A stretch of DNA of 64,000 nt from Semisulcospira habei (lineage: Eukaryota; Mollusca; Gastropoda; Semisulcospiridae): contig BTPG01000005.1 of assembly GCA_036245525.1 (NCBI GenBank), positions 184,129,653 to 184,193,652 on the forward strand, read 5' to 3'. A program made the translations under genes and the position numbers. Shown here in pieces: positions 41,417 to 53,200 of this stretch; within the stretch, counting starts at the first letter, position 1; every line of letters starts with the position of its first letter. The notes below the pieces were generated by a model, which was not told the DNA's origin, ran no database searches, and was given only the letters and a program-made list of their open reading frames with translations.

Positions 41417-41452
41417 GAATCATCGGAAACACTAAAGTGTTTCCGATGATTC
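41417..41452. repeat. Perfect 17-bp-arm hairpin
   Basis: GAATCATCGGAAACACT, two bases, then its exact reverse complement. It lies just past the LINE remnant and the window has no second copy that I noticed. Confidence 0.85.
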
Positions 41453-41599
41453 AAAAAATGTCGCATTTGTTTGCTCCTCAATATAGATAAGTCGTTTATT
41501 ATTATTATTATTAATAATATTATTATTATTAATATTATTATTATTATTCAGTATTATTAACGGTTAAACAAAATTTCAGTCATAACGGGAAAGGTTACC

Positions 41600-41675
41600 A
41601 ACTCTTTGGAGACATGCCGCCTCCGGATACGCGGCATAAGCCGCGTATCCGGAGGCGACACGTCTCCAACGAGTT
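41600..41675. mobile_element. Palindrome family D, single copy
   Basis: AACTCTTTGGAGACATGCCG and CCTCCGGATACGCGGC meet their mirror around ATAA; arms of about 36 bases. The right end GAG is followed by TTAA and the left is close to TTACC, so it may belong to the same TTAA-target class. Confidence 0.75.
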
Positions 41676-41766
41676 AAAGCCTGGCCAGCTATATGTATAG
41701 TGTAAATAAGTCTTTTTTTTTCAAATTATTGTCATTGGGGCACACAAGGAGAGAATCCACATGTAC

Positions 41767-41803
41767 CGCGACTGCGGGGGCTCATGATGATCTATGCCTC
41801 TTA
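41767..41803. mobile_element. Palindrome family C, right half
   Basis: CGCGACTGCGGGGGCTCATG and ATCTATGCCTCTTAC; the left arm is missing. Confidence 0.7.
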
Positions 41804-42322
41804 CATTTGGTTGGTGTCTGTCGCGTTGCAGCAGTCACGGGGATTAATGTAAGGTTTGTTTTTTCGTTTCAAATTATTTTCATAGTTGTGCCACACGAGG
41901 AAACGATCCACGTGTACCGCGTGGCAAGGCCCTTTAACAGGCGGTAACGCCATGTCGACACATTAAGTAGGTCACGCTGATCGGAACATGATTAGCGGTA
42001 CAGCCTATAGGCGTTCCTAGTTCGTCTTCTTGGAATACATCCACGATGCAGCAAGAAACAAACACTAACGCAAGTCCTGTTGACAGGACAGAGGCCGGCT
42101 TTGTCATGATGGCTGTGCTCGTGGGAACGTAACTGTAAAGGAATTTGTGTTGGGATGGGCCTTTAATGAGCCCGTGTGACATTGAAACAGCATCCGACAA
42201 CACCGACTGTGAACGAGTGAACTGTGAACCGACTGTGAACGAGTGATAGCCGAGTGGAACTGGAAGCAGGTTTCCCAAACGCCAGGATGCTAAACCTGAA
42301 GTGACACTTCTACACTGCGAAG

Positions 42323-42781
42323 ATGATAAATCCTATCGAACGTTCTTTGCTGCATCCACTGCAGCTGGCTATCCTGATACCAGGGCTCGTGGGCAACATA
42401 TTCTCGCTGACCGTGTGGGTGGCGTCCACCATCACCACCAACCGAGGCTCACCCCGGGGGTGGTATGAAGGCAACGCTCGACTGTTCGCCGTGTTGTGCA
42501 CGAGCGACGCCCTGGCCATCGTCCTCTATGTGTCGGCCTATTCGCGGGAAATTCAGTTCCAGCAGCACAAAGTCTGCGACGCCTGCATTCTCTTGTACAT
42601 TGGTGACTGCTTCAGTTTTTTATCGGATGACGTCATCTTCCTGATTTGCCTCCAGAGACTAGTGGCGGTGCTGAGGCCGTTTTCTCTGGGCAAACTGTTC
42701 AGCCCCAAACGGCAGTGGGCGGCCGTCATGGCGTGCTTTGGGATCAACGCTCTGCTGTCCGTCCCCGATGGCATCGTCACG
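42323..42781 (+). CDS. Class A GPCR-like receptor, first coding exon (partial gene)
   Basis: ATG at 42323 follows an in-frame TGA at 42302-42304, so the start is secure unless an upstream exon splices in. 153 codons end exactly at ACG|GTAAGT, phase 0. Residues about 11-35 form TM1 with the conserved GN pair (GLVGNIFSLTVW); about 51-72 form TM2 with a SDALA block (Asp 2.50); TM3 ends DDVIFLICLQRLVAVLRPF, where LQR replaces D/ERY; TM4 begins at RQWAAVMAC with the conserved Trp. A Cys before TM3 (HKVCDAC) fits the extracellular disulphide. The N-terminus is very short (about 10 residues). The ligand cannot be predicted; the RPF after TM3 is seen in many peptide receptors. TM5-TM7 must lie in later exons, not found in this window, beyond the satellite if the gene is intact. 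Confidence 0.82.
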
Positions 42782-42787
42782 GTAAGT
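42782..42787 (+). other. Splice donor of the GPCR exon
   Basis: G|GTAAGTGTGG matches the donor consensus and coincides with the point where TM4 coding similarity ends. Confidence 0.8.
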
Positions 42788-42850
42788 GTGGCACGGTCCC
42801 TGATGTAGTCCCTTCACTGTCCAGAAATAAGTGAGCACGACCCAGCTGCT

Positions 42851-42916
42851 GAAGAGACATAGATCCTCGTGGCCCCCTCGCAACTGCGGGGGGCCCACGA
42901 GGATCGATGTCTCTTG
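42851..42916. mobile_element. Palindrome family C copy in the GPCR intron
   Basis: GAAGAGACATAGATCCTCGT and its mirror; the arms carry GGCCCCCTCGCAACTGCGGG at the centre, a variant of the usual GAGCCCCCGC. Confidence 0.85.
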
Positions 42917-43030
42917 CTGACCGGGCACTGTGCATTACCGTTCCTTGGACTGGTGTGGTGCTTTGGCGCTGAACTGGCCATAATTCCAGAAATACAAGTT
43001 GCGCCCAGTGGCTGACAGACTGATTGCTAA

Positions 43031-43157
43031 GTTCGGGGTTTAACGTCCACAGCACCGGAGTGATAATGGACGGCAGTAATGGGCGGGTTATGGCGGACAG
43101 GGACGGCAACTACTGCCTAAGGAGTACGACCTGAACAATGATCAATGCAGGCGCATT
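43031..43157 (-). mobile_element. SINE2, 3' part only
   Basis: On the minus strand it ends GGACGTTAAACCCCGAAC; the body matches 9720-9840, and the tRNA-like head is missing. Confidence 0.75.
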
Positions 43158-45899
43158 GCCTCTGTGATTCAAGCGAAAGCGAAACCCATATCACGTTAAA
43201 ATATAAAATTACTTAAAAACAACAAAAAATACGTCATGACAAAACACGTTTGACAAAGCAACGACGCGTATGCACTGCGCGCGCACGGCAAAGGTGACAC
43301 CCCAGGTCCAAGAACATCGTCAGACGAAAAATCCTCAGCGTCTGGTGTCTTTTTTCCCATATTCCAATCTGTCTCTGGTCTGAAGAGTACGCAACATGCA
43401 AGAAAGGGTCTTCAGATTGCAGTACCTCCGTTGTCAATGTGCAAGAAAGGGTTTTCAGACTACAGTACCTCCGTTGCCAATGTGCAAGAAAGGGTTTTCA
43501 GATTGCAGCACCTCGGTTGTCAATGTGCAAGAAAGGGTTTTCAGATTACAGTACCTCCGTTGTCAATGTGCAAGAAAGGGTTTTCAGATTGCAGTACCTC
43601 CGTTGTCAATGTGCAAGAAAGGGTTTTCAGATTACAGTACCTCCGTTGTCAATGTGCAAGAAAGGGTTTTCAGATTGCAGTACCTCCGTTGTCAATGTGC
43701 AAGAAAGGGTTTTCAGATTACAGTACCTCCGTTGTCAATGTGCAAGAAAGGGTTTTCAGATTGCAGTACCTCCGTTGTCAATGTGCAAGAAAGGGTTTTC
43801 AGATTACAGTACCTCCGTTGTCAATGTGCAAGAAAGGGTTTCAGTTCAGATTACAGTACCTCCGTTGTCAATGTGCACGGAAGGGTTTTCAGATTGAAGT
43901 ACCTCCGTTGTCAATGTGCAAGAAAGGGTTTTCAGATTACAGTACCTCCGTTGTCAATGTGCAAGAAAGGGTTTCAGTTCAGATTACAGTACCTCCGTTG
44001 TCAATGTGCACGGAAGGGTTTTCAGATTGAAGTACCTCCGTTGTCAATGTGCAAGAAAGGGTTTTCATATTACAGTACCTCCGTTGTCAATGTGCAAGAA
44101 AGGGTTTTCAGATTACAGTACCTCCGTTGTCAATGTGCAAGAAATGGTTTTCAGATTGCAGTACCTCCGTTGTTAATGTGCAAGAAAGGGTTTTCAGATT
44201 ACAGTACCTCCGTTGCCCAATGTGCAAGAAAGGGTTTTCAGATTACAGTACCTCCGTTGTCAATGTGCAAGAGAGGTTTTCAGATTACAGTACCTCCGTT
44301 GTCAATGTGCAAGAAAGGGTTTTCAGATTGCAGTACCTCCGTTGTCAATGTGCAAGAAAGGGTTTTCAGATTGCAGTACCTCCGTTGCCAATGTGCAAGA
44401 AAGGGTTTTCAGATTGCAGTACCTCCGTTGTCAATGTGCAAGAAGGGTTTTCAGATTGCAGTACCTCCGTTGTCAATGTGCAAGAAAGGGTTTTCAGATT
44501 GCAGTACCTCCGTTGCCAATGTGCAAGAAAGGGTTTTTAGATTGCAGTACCACCGTTGTCAATGTGCAAGAAAGGGTTTTCAGATTACAGTACCTCCGTT
44601 GTCAATGTGCAAGAAAGGGTTTTCAGATTGCAGTACCTCCGTTGTCAATGTGCAAGAAATGGTTTTCAGATTGCAGTACCTCCGTTGTCAATGTGCAAGA
44701 AAAGGTTTTCAGATTGCAGTATCTCCGTTGTCAATGTGCAAGAAAGGGTTTTCAGATTGCAGTACCTCCGTTGTCAATGTGCAAGAAGGGTTTTCAGATT
44801 GCAGTACCTCCGTTGTCAATGTGCGTGAAAGGGTTTTCAGATTACAGTACCTCCGTTGTCAATGTGCAAGAGAGGTTTTTAGATTACAGTACCTCCGCTG
44901 TCAATGTGCAAGAAAGGGTCTTCAGATTGCAGTACCTCCGTTGTCAATGTGCAAGAGAGGTTTTCAGATTGCAGTACCTCCGATGTCAATGTACAAGAGA
45001 GGTTTTCAGATTGCAGTACCTCCGTTGTCAATGTGCAAGAGAGGTTTTCAGATTACAGTACCTCCGTTGTCAATGTGCAAGAAAGGGTTTTCAGATAGCA
45101 GTACCTCCGTTGTCAATGTGCAAGAAAGGGTTTTCAGATTACAGTACCTCCATTGTCAATGTGCAAGAAAGGGTTTTCAGATTACAGTACCTCCGTTGTC
45201 AATGTGCAAGAAATGGTTTTCAGATTGCAGTACCTCCGTTGTCAATGTGCAAGAAAGGGTTTTCAGATTACAGTAACACCGCTGTCAATGTGCAAGAAAG
45301 GGTTTCCAGATTACAGTACCTCCGTTGTCAATGTGCAAGAAAGGGTTTTCAGATTGCAGTACCTCCGTTGTCAATGTGCAAGAGAGGTTTTCAGATTACA
45401 GTACCTCCGTTGTCAATGTGCAAGAAAGGGTTTTCAGACTGCAGTACCTCCGTTGTCAATGTGCAAGAAAGGGTTTTCAGATAGCAGTACCTCCGTTGTC
45501 AATGTGCAAGAAATGGTTTTCAGATTGAAGTACCTCCGTTGTCAATGTGCAAGAAAGGGTTTTCAGATTACAGTACCTCCGTTGTCAATGTGCAAGAAAG
45601 GGTTTTCAGATTACAGTACCTCCGTTGTCAATGTGCAAGAAAGGGTTTTCAGATTACAGTACCTCCGTTGTCAATGTGCAAGAAATGGTTTTCAGATTGC
45701 AGTACCTCTGTTGTCAATGTGCAAGAGAGGTTTTCATATCACAGTACCTCCGTTGTCAATGTGCAAGAAAAGGTTTTCAGATTGCAGTACCTCCGTTGTC
45801 AATGTGCAAGAAAGGGTTTTCAGATTGCAGTACCTCCGTTGTCAATGTACAAGAAAGGGTTTTCAGATTGCAGTACCTCCGTTGTCAATGTGCAAGAAA

Positions 45900-48800
45900 G
45901 GGTTTTCAGATTACAGTACCTCCGTTGTCAATGTGCAAGAAAGGGTTTACAGATTGCAGTACCTCCGTTGTCAATGTGCAAGAAATGGTTTTCAGATTAC
46001 AGTACCTCCGTTGTCAATGTGTAAGAAAGGGTTTTCAGATTGCAGTACCTCCGTTGTCAATGTGCAAGAGAGGTTTTTAGATTGCAGTACCTCCGTTGTC
46101 AATGTGCAAGAAAGGGATTTCAGATTGCAGTACCTCCGTTGTCAATGTGCAAGAAAGGGTTTTCAGATTGCAGTACCTCCGTTGTCAATGTGCAAGAAAG
46201 GGTTTTCAGATTACAGTACCTCCGTTGTCAATGTGCAAGAAATGGTTTTCAGATTGCAGTACCTCCGTTGTCAATGTGCAAGAAAGGGTTTTCAGATTAC
46301 AGTACCACCGTTGTCAATGTGCAAGAAAGGGTTTTCAGATTGCAGTACCTCCGTTGTCAATGTGCAAGAAAGGGTTTTCAGATTGCAGTACCTCCGTTGT
46401 CAATGTGCAAGAGAGGTTTTCAGATTACAGTACCTCCGTTGTCAATGTGCAAGAAAGGGTTTTCAGACTGCAGTACTTCCGTTGTCAATGTGCAAGAAAG
46501 GGTTTTCAGATAGCAGTACCTCCGTTGTCAATGTGCAAGAAATGGTTTTCAGATTGAAGTACCTCCGTTGTCAATGTGCAAGAAAGGGTTTCAGATTACA
46601 GTACCACCGTTGTCAATGTGCAAGAAAGGGTTTTCAGATTACAGTACCTCCGTTGTCAATGTGCAAGAAAGGGTTTTCAGATTACAGTACCTCCGTTGTC
46701 AATGTGCAAGAAAGGGTTTTCAGATTGCAGTACCTCTGTTGGCAATGTGCAAGAGAGATTTTCAGATTACAGTACCTCTGTTGTCAATGTGCAAGAAAGG
46801 GTTTTCAGATTGCAGTACCTCCGTTGTCAATGTGCAAGAAATGGTTTTCAGATTGAAGTACCTCCGTTGTCAATGTGCAAGAAAGGGTTTTCAGATTACA
46901 GTACCTCCGTTGTCAATGTGCAAGAAAGGGTTTTCAGATTACAGTACCTCCGTTGTCAATGTGCAAGAAAGGGTTTTCAGATTACAGTACCTCCGTTGTC
47001 AATGTGCAAGAAAGGGTTTCAGATTGCAGTACCTCTGTTGTCAATGTGCAAGAGAGGTTTTCAGATTACAGTACCTCCGTTGTCAATGTGCAAGAAAGGG
47101 TTTTCAGATTGCAGTACCTCCGTTGTCAATGTGCAAGAAAGGGTTTTCAGATTGCAGTACCTCCGTTGTCAATGTGCAAGAAAGGGTTTTCAGATTACAG
47201 TACCTCCGTTGTCAATGTGCAAGAAAGGGTTTTCAGACTACAGTACCTCCGTTGCCAATGTGCAAGAAAGGGTTTTCAGATTGCAGTACCTCGGTTGTCA
47301 ATGTGCAAGAAAGGGTTTTCAGATTACAGTACCTCCGTGGTCAATGTGCAAGAAAGCGTTTTCAGATTGCAGTACCTCCGTTGTCAATGTGCAAGAAAGG
47401 GTTTTCATATTACAGTACCTCCGTTGCCAATGTACAAGAAAGGGTTTTCAGATTGCAGTACCTCCGTTGTCAATGTGCAAGAAAGGGTTTTCAGATTACA
47501 GTACCTCCGTTGTCAATGTGCAAGAAAGGGTTTTCAGATTGCAGTACCTCCGTTGTCAATGTGCAAGAAAGGGTTTTCAGATTGCAGTACCTCCGTTGTC
47601 AATGTGCAAGAAAGGGTTTCAGTTCAGATTACAGTACCTCCGTTGTCAATGTGCACGGAAGGGTTTTCAGATTACAGTACCTCCGTTGTCAATGTGCAAG
47701 AAAGGGTTTTCATATTACAGTACCTCCGTTGTCAATGTGCAAGAAATGGTTTTCAGATTGCAGTACCTCCGTTGTTAATGTGCACGAAAGGGTTTTCAGA
47801 TTACAGTACCTCCGTTGTCAATGTGCAAGAAAGGGTTTTCAGATTACAGTACCTCCGTTGTCAATGTGCAAGAGAGGTTTTCAGATTACAGTACCTCCGT
47901 TGTCAATGTGCAAGAAAGGGTTTTCAGATTGCAGTACCTCCGTTGTCAATGTGCAAGAAAGGGTTTTCAGATTGCAGTACCTCCGTTGTCAATGTGCAAG
48001 AAAGGGTTTTCACATTGCAGTACCTCCGTTGTCAATGTGCAAGAAGGGTTTTCAGATTGCAGTACCTCCGTTGTCAATGTGCAAGAAAGGGTTTTCACAT
48101 TGCAGTACCTCCGTTGTCAATGTGCAAGAAGGGTTTTCAGATTGCAGTACCTCCGTTGTCAATGTGCAAGAAAGGGTTTTCAGATTACAGTACCTCCGTT
48201 GTCAATGTGCAAGAAAGGGTTTTCAGATTGCAGTACCTCCGTTGTCAATGTGCAAGAAATGGTTTTCAGATTACAGTACCTCCGTTGTCAATGTGTAAGA
48301 AAGGGTTTTCAGATTGCAGTACCTCCGTTGTCAATGTGCAAGAGAGGTTTTTAGATTGCAGTACCTCCGTTGTCAATGTGCAAGAAAGGGATTTCAGATT
48401 GCAGTACCTCCGTTGTCAATGTGCAAGAAAGGGTTTTCAGATTGCAGTACCTCCGTTGTCAATGTGCAAGAAATGGTTTTCAGATTACAGTACCTCCGTT
48501 GTCAATGTGCAAGAAATGGTTTTCAGATTGCAGTACCTCCGTTGTCAATGTGCAAGAAAGGGTTTTCAGATTACAGTACCACCGTTGTCAATGTGAAAGA
48601 AAGGGTTTTCAGATTGCAGTACCTCCGTTGTCAATGTGCAAGAAAGGGTTTTCAGATTGCAGTACCTCCGTTGTCAATGTGCAAGAGAGGTTTTCAGATT
48701 ACAGTGCCTCCGTTGTCAATGTGCAAGAAAGGGTTTTCAGACTGCAGTACCTCCGTTGTCAATGTGCAAGAAAGGGTTTTCAGATAGCAGTACCTCCGTT

Positions 48801-50260
48801 GTCAATGTGCAAGAAATGGTTTTCAGATTGAAGTACCTCCGTTGTCAATGTGCAAGAAAGGGTTTCAGATTACAGTACCACCGTTGTCAATGTGCAAGAA
48901 AGGGTTTTCAGATTACAGTACCTCCGTTGTCAATGTGCAAGAAAGGGTTTTCAGATTACAGTACCTCCGTTGTCAATGTGCAAGAAAGGGTTTTCAGATT
49001 GCAGTACCTCTGTTGGCAATGTGCAAGAGAGATTTTCAGATTACAGTACCTCTGTTGTCAATGTGCAAGAAAGGGTTTTCAGATTGCAGTACCTCCGTTG
49101 TCAATGTGCAAGAAATGGTTTTCAGATTGCAGTACCTCCGTTGTCAATGTGCAAGAAAGGGTTTTCAGATTACAGTACCTCCGTTGTCAATGTGCAAGAA
49201 AGGGTTTTCAGATTACAGTACCTCCGTTGTCAATGTGCAAGAAAGGGTTTTCAGATTACAGTACCTCCGTTGTCAATGTGCAAGAAAGGGTTTCAGATTG
49301 CAGTACCTCTGTTGTCAATGTGCAAGAGAGATTTTCAGATTACAGTACCTCTGTTGTCAATGTGCAAGAGAGGGTTTTCAGATTACAGTACCTCCGTTGT
49401 CAATGTGCAAGAAAGGGTTTTCAGATTGCAGTACCTCCGTTGTCAATGTGCAAGAAAGGGTTTTCAGATTGCAGTACCTCCGTTGTCAATGTACAAGAAA
49501 GGGTTTTCAGATTGCAGTACCTCCGTTGTCAATGTGCAAGAAATGGTTTTCAGATTACAGTACCTCCGTTGTCAATGTGCAAGGAAGGGTTTTCAGATTG
49601 CAGTACCTCCGTTGTCAATGTGCAAGAAAGGGTTTTCAGATTACAGTACCTCCGTTGTCAATGTGCAAGAAAGGGTTTTCAGACTACAGTACCTCCGTTG
49701 CCAATGTGCAAGAAAGGGTTTTCAGATTGCAGTACCTCCGTTGTCAATGTGCAAGAAAGGGTTTTCAGATTACAGTACCTCCGTTGTCAATGTGCAAGAA
49801 AGCGTTTTCAGATTGCAGTACCTCCGTTGTCAATGTGCAAGAAAGGGTTTTCATATTACAGTACCTCCGTTGCCAATGTGCAAGAAAGGGTTTTCAGATT
49901 GCAGTACCTCCGTTGTCAATGTGCAAGAAAGGGTTTTCAGATTACAGTACCTCCGTTGTCAATGTGCAAGAAAGGGTTTTCAGATTGCAGTACCTCCATT
50001 GTCAATGTGCAAGAAAGGGTTTTCAGATTGCAGTACCTCCGTTGTCAATGTACAAGAAAGGGTTTCAGTTCAGATTACAGTACCTCCGTTGTCAATGTGC
50101 ACGGAAGGGTTTTCAGATTACAGTACCTCCGTTGTCAATGTGCAAGAAAGGGTTTTCATATTACAGTACCTCCGTTGTCAATGTGCAATAAAGGGTTTTC
50201 AGATTACAATACCTCCGTTGTCAATGTGCAAGAAATGGTTTTCAGATTGCAGTACCTCCG
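45900..50260. repeat. Satellite higher-order block, 2.27 to 2.45-kb duplication
   Basis: Runs of marker monomers at about 45.9-47.0 kb recur 2,274 bases on at about 48.2-49.3 kb. Further right the offset becomes about 2,445: AAGAAAGCG at 47353 and 49797, CACGG at 47653 and 50100. The change fits a gain of about four monomers after duplication. Confidence 0.75.
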
Positions 50261-53200
50261 TTGTTAATGTGCAAGAAAGGGTTTTCAGATTACAGTACCT
50301 CCGTTGTCAATGTGCAAGAAAGGGTTTTCAGATTACAGTACCTCCGTTGTCAATGTGCAAGAGAGGTTTTCAGATTACAGTACCTCCGTTGTCAATGTGC
50401 AAGAAAGGGTTTTCAGATTGCAGTACCTCCGTTGTCAATGTGCAAGAAAGGGTTTTCAGATTGCAGTACCTCCGTTGTCAATGTGCAAGAAAGGGTTTTC
50501 ACATTGCAGTACCTCCGTTGTCAATGTGCAAGAAGGGTTTTCAGATTGCAGTACCTCCGTTGTCAATGTGCAAGAAAGGGTTTTCAGATTGCAGTACCTC
50601 CGTTGCCAATGTGCAAGAAAGGGTTTTTAGATTGCAGTACCACCGTTGTCAATGTGCAAGAAAGGTTTTCAGATTGCAGTACCTCCGTTGTCAATGTGCA
50701 AGAAAGGGTTTTCAGATTGCAGTACCTCCGTTGTCAATGTGCAAGAAAAGGTTTTCAGATTGCAGTATCTCCGTTGTCAATGTGCAAGAAAGGGTTTTCA
50801 GATTGCAGTACCTCCGTTGTCAGTGTGCAAGAAAGGGTTTTCAGATTACAGTACCTCCGTTGTCAATGTGCAAGAAGGGTTTTCAGATTGCAGTACCTCC
50901 GTTGTCAATGTGCGTGAAAGGGTTTTCAGATTACAGTACCTCCGTTGTCAATGTGCAAGAGAGGTTTTTAGATTACAGTACCTCCGTTGTCAATGTGCAA
51001 GAAAGGGTTTTCAGATTGCAGTACCTCCGTTGACAATGTGCAAGAGAGGTTTTCAGATTGCAGTACCTCCGTTGTCAATGTGCAAGAGAGGTTTTCAGAT
51101 TGCAGTACCTCCGTTGTCAATGTGCAAGAGAGGTTTTCAGATTACAGTACCTCCGTTGTCAATGTGCAAGAAAGGGTTTTCAGATAGCAGTACCTCCGTT
51201 GTCAATGTGCAAGAAAGGGTTTTCAGATTGCAGTACCTCCGTTGTCAATGTGCAAGAGAGGTTTTCAGATTGCAGTACCTCCGTTGTCAATGTGCAAGAG
51301 AGGTTTTCAGATTGCAGTACCTCCGTTGTCAATGTGCAAGAGAGGTTTTCCGATTACAGTACCTCCGTTGTCAATGTGCAAGAAAGGGTTTTCAGATAGT
51401 AGTACCTCCGTTGTCAATGTGCAAGAAAGGGTTTTCAGATTACAGTACCTACGTTGTCAATGTGCAAGAAAGGGTTTTCAGATTACAGTACCTCCGTTGT
51501 CAATGTGCAAGAAATGGTTTTCAGATTGCAGTACCTCCGTTGTCAATGTGCAAGAAAGGGTTTTCAGATTACAGTACCACCGTTGTCAATGTGCAAGAAA
51601 GGGTTTTCAGATTACAGTACCTCCGTTGTCAATGTGCAAGAAAGGGTTTTCAGATTGCAGTACCTCCGTTGTCAATGTGCAAGAGAGGTTTTCAGATTAC
51701 AGTACCTCCGTTGTCAATGTGCAAGAAAGGGTTTTCAGACTGCAGTACCTCCGTTGTCAATGTGCAAGAAAGGGTTTTCAGATAGCAGTACCTCCGTTGT
51801 CAATGTGCAAGAAATGGTTTGCAGATTGAAGTACCTCCGTTGTCAATGTGCAAGAAAGGGTTTTCAGATTACAGTACCTCCGTTGTCAATGTGCAAGAAA
51901 GGGTTTTCAGATTACAGTACCTCCGTTGTCAATGTGCAAGAAAGGGTTTTCAGATTACAGTACCTCCGTTGTCAATGTGCAAGAAATGGTTTTCAGATTG
52001 CAGTACCTCTGTTGTCAATGTGCAAGAGAGGTTTTCAGATTACAGTACCTCCGTTGTCAATGTGCAAGAAAGGGTTTTCAGATTGCAGTACCTCCGTTGT
52101 CAATGTGCAAGAAAGGGTTTTCAGATTGCAGTACCTCCGTTGTCAATGTACAAGAAAGGGTTTTCAGATTGCAGTACCTCCGTTGTCAATGTGCAAGAAA
52201 TGGTTTTCAGATTACAGTACCTCCGTTGTCAATGTGCAAGAAAGGGTTTTCAGATTGCAGTACCTCCGTTGTCAATGTGCAAGAAAGGTTTTTAGATTAC
52301 AGTACCTCCGTTGTCAATGTGCAAGAAAGGGTTTTCAGATTGCAGTACCTCCGTTGTCAATGTGCAAGAAAGGGTTTTCAGATTGCAGTACCTCCTTGTC
52401 AATGTGCAAGAAAGGGTTTTCAGATTACAGTACCTCCGTTGTCAATGTGCAAGAAAGGGTTTTCAGATTGCAGTACCTCCGTTGTCAATGTGCAAGAAAG
52501 GGTTTCCAGATTGCAGTACCTCCGTTGTCAATGTGCAAGAAGGGTTTTCAGATTGCAGTACCTCCGTTGTCAATGTGCAAGAAAGTGTTTTCAGATTGCA
52601 GTACCTCCGTTGTCAATGTGCAAGAAAGGGTTTTCAGATTGCAGTACCTCCGTTGTCAATGTGCAAGAGAGGTTTTCAGATTACAGTACCTCCGTTGTCA
52701 ATGTGCAAGAAAGGGTTTTCAGACTGCAGTACCTCCGTTGTCAATGTACAAGAAAGGGTTTTCAGATAGCAGTACCTCCGTTGTCAATGTGCAAGAAATG
52801 GTTTTCAGATTGAAGTACCTCCGTTGTCAATGTGCAAGAAAGGGTTTTCAGATTACAGTACCTCCGTTGTCAATGTGCAAGAAAGGGTTTTCAGATTGCA
52901 GTACCTCCGTTGTCAATGTACAAGAAAGGGTTTTCAGATTGCAGTACCTCCGTTGTCAATGTGCAAGAAATGGTTTTCAGATTACAGTACCTCCGTTGTC
53001 AATGTGCAAGAAAGGGTTTTCAGATTTACAGTACCTCCGTTGTCAACGTGCAAGAAAGGGTTTTCAGATTACAGTACCTCCGTTGTCAATGTGCAAGAAA
53101 TGGTTTTCAGATTGCAGTACCTCCGTTGTCAATGTGCAAGAAGGGTTTTCAGATTACAGTACCTCCGTTGTCAATGTACAAGAAAGGGTTTTCAGATTGC

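Noticed and set aside
41934..42278. 114-codon minus-strand frame upstream of the GPCR exon
   Set aside because: No recognisable domain, no splice or start context, and it overlaps the likely 5' untranslated region of the GPCR gene.
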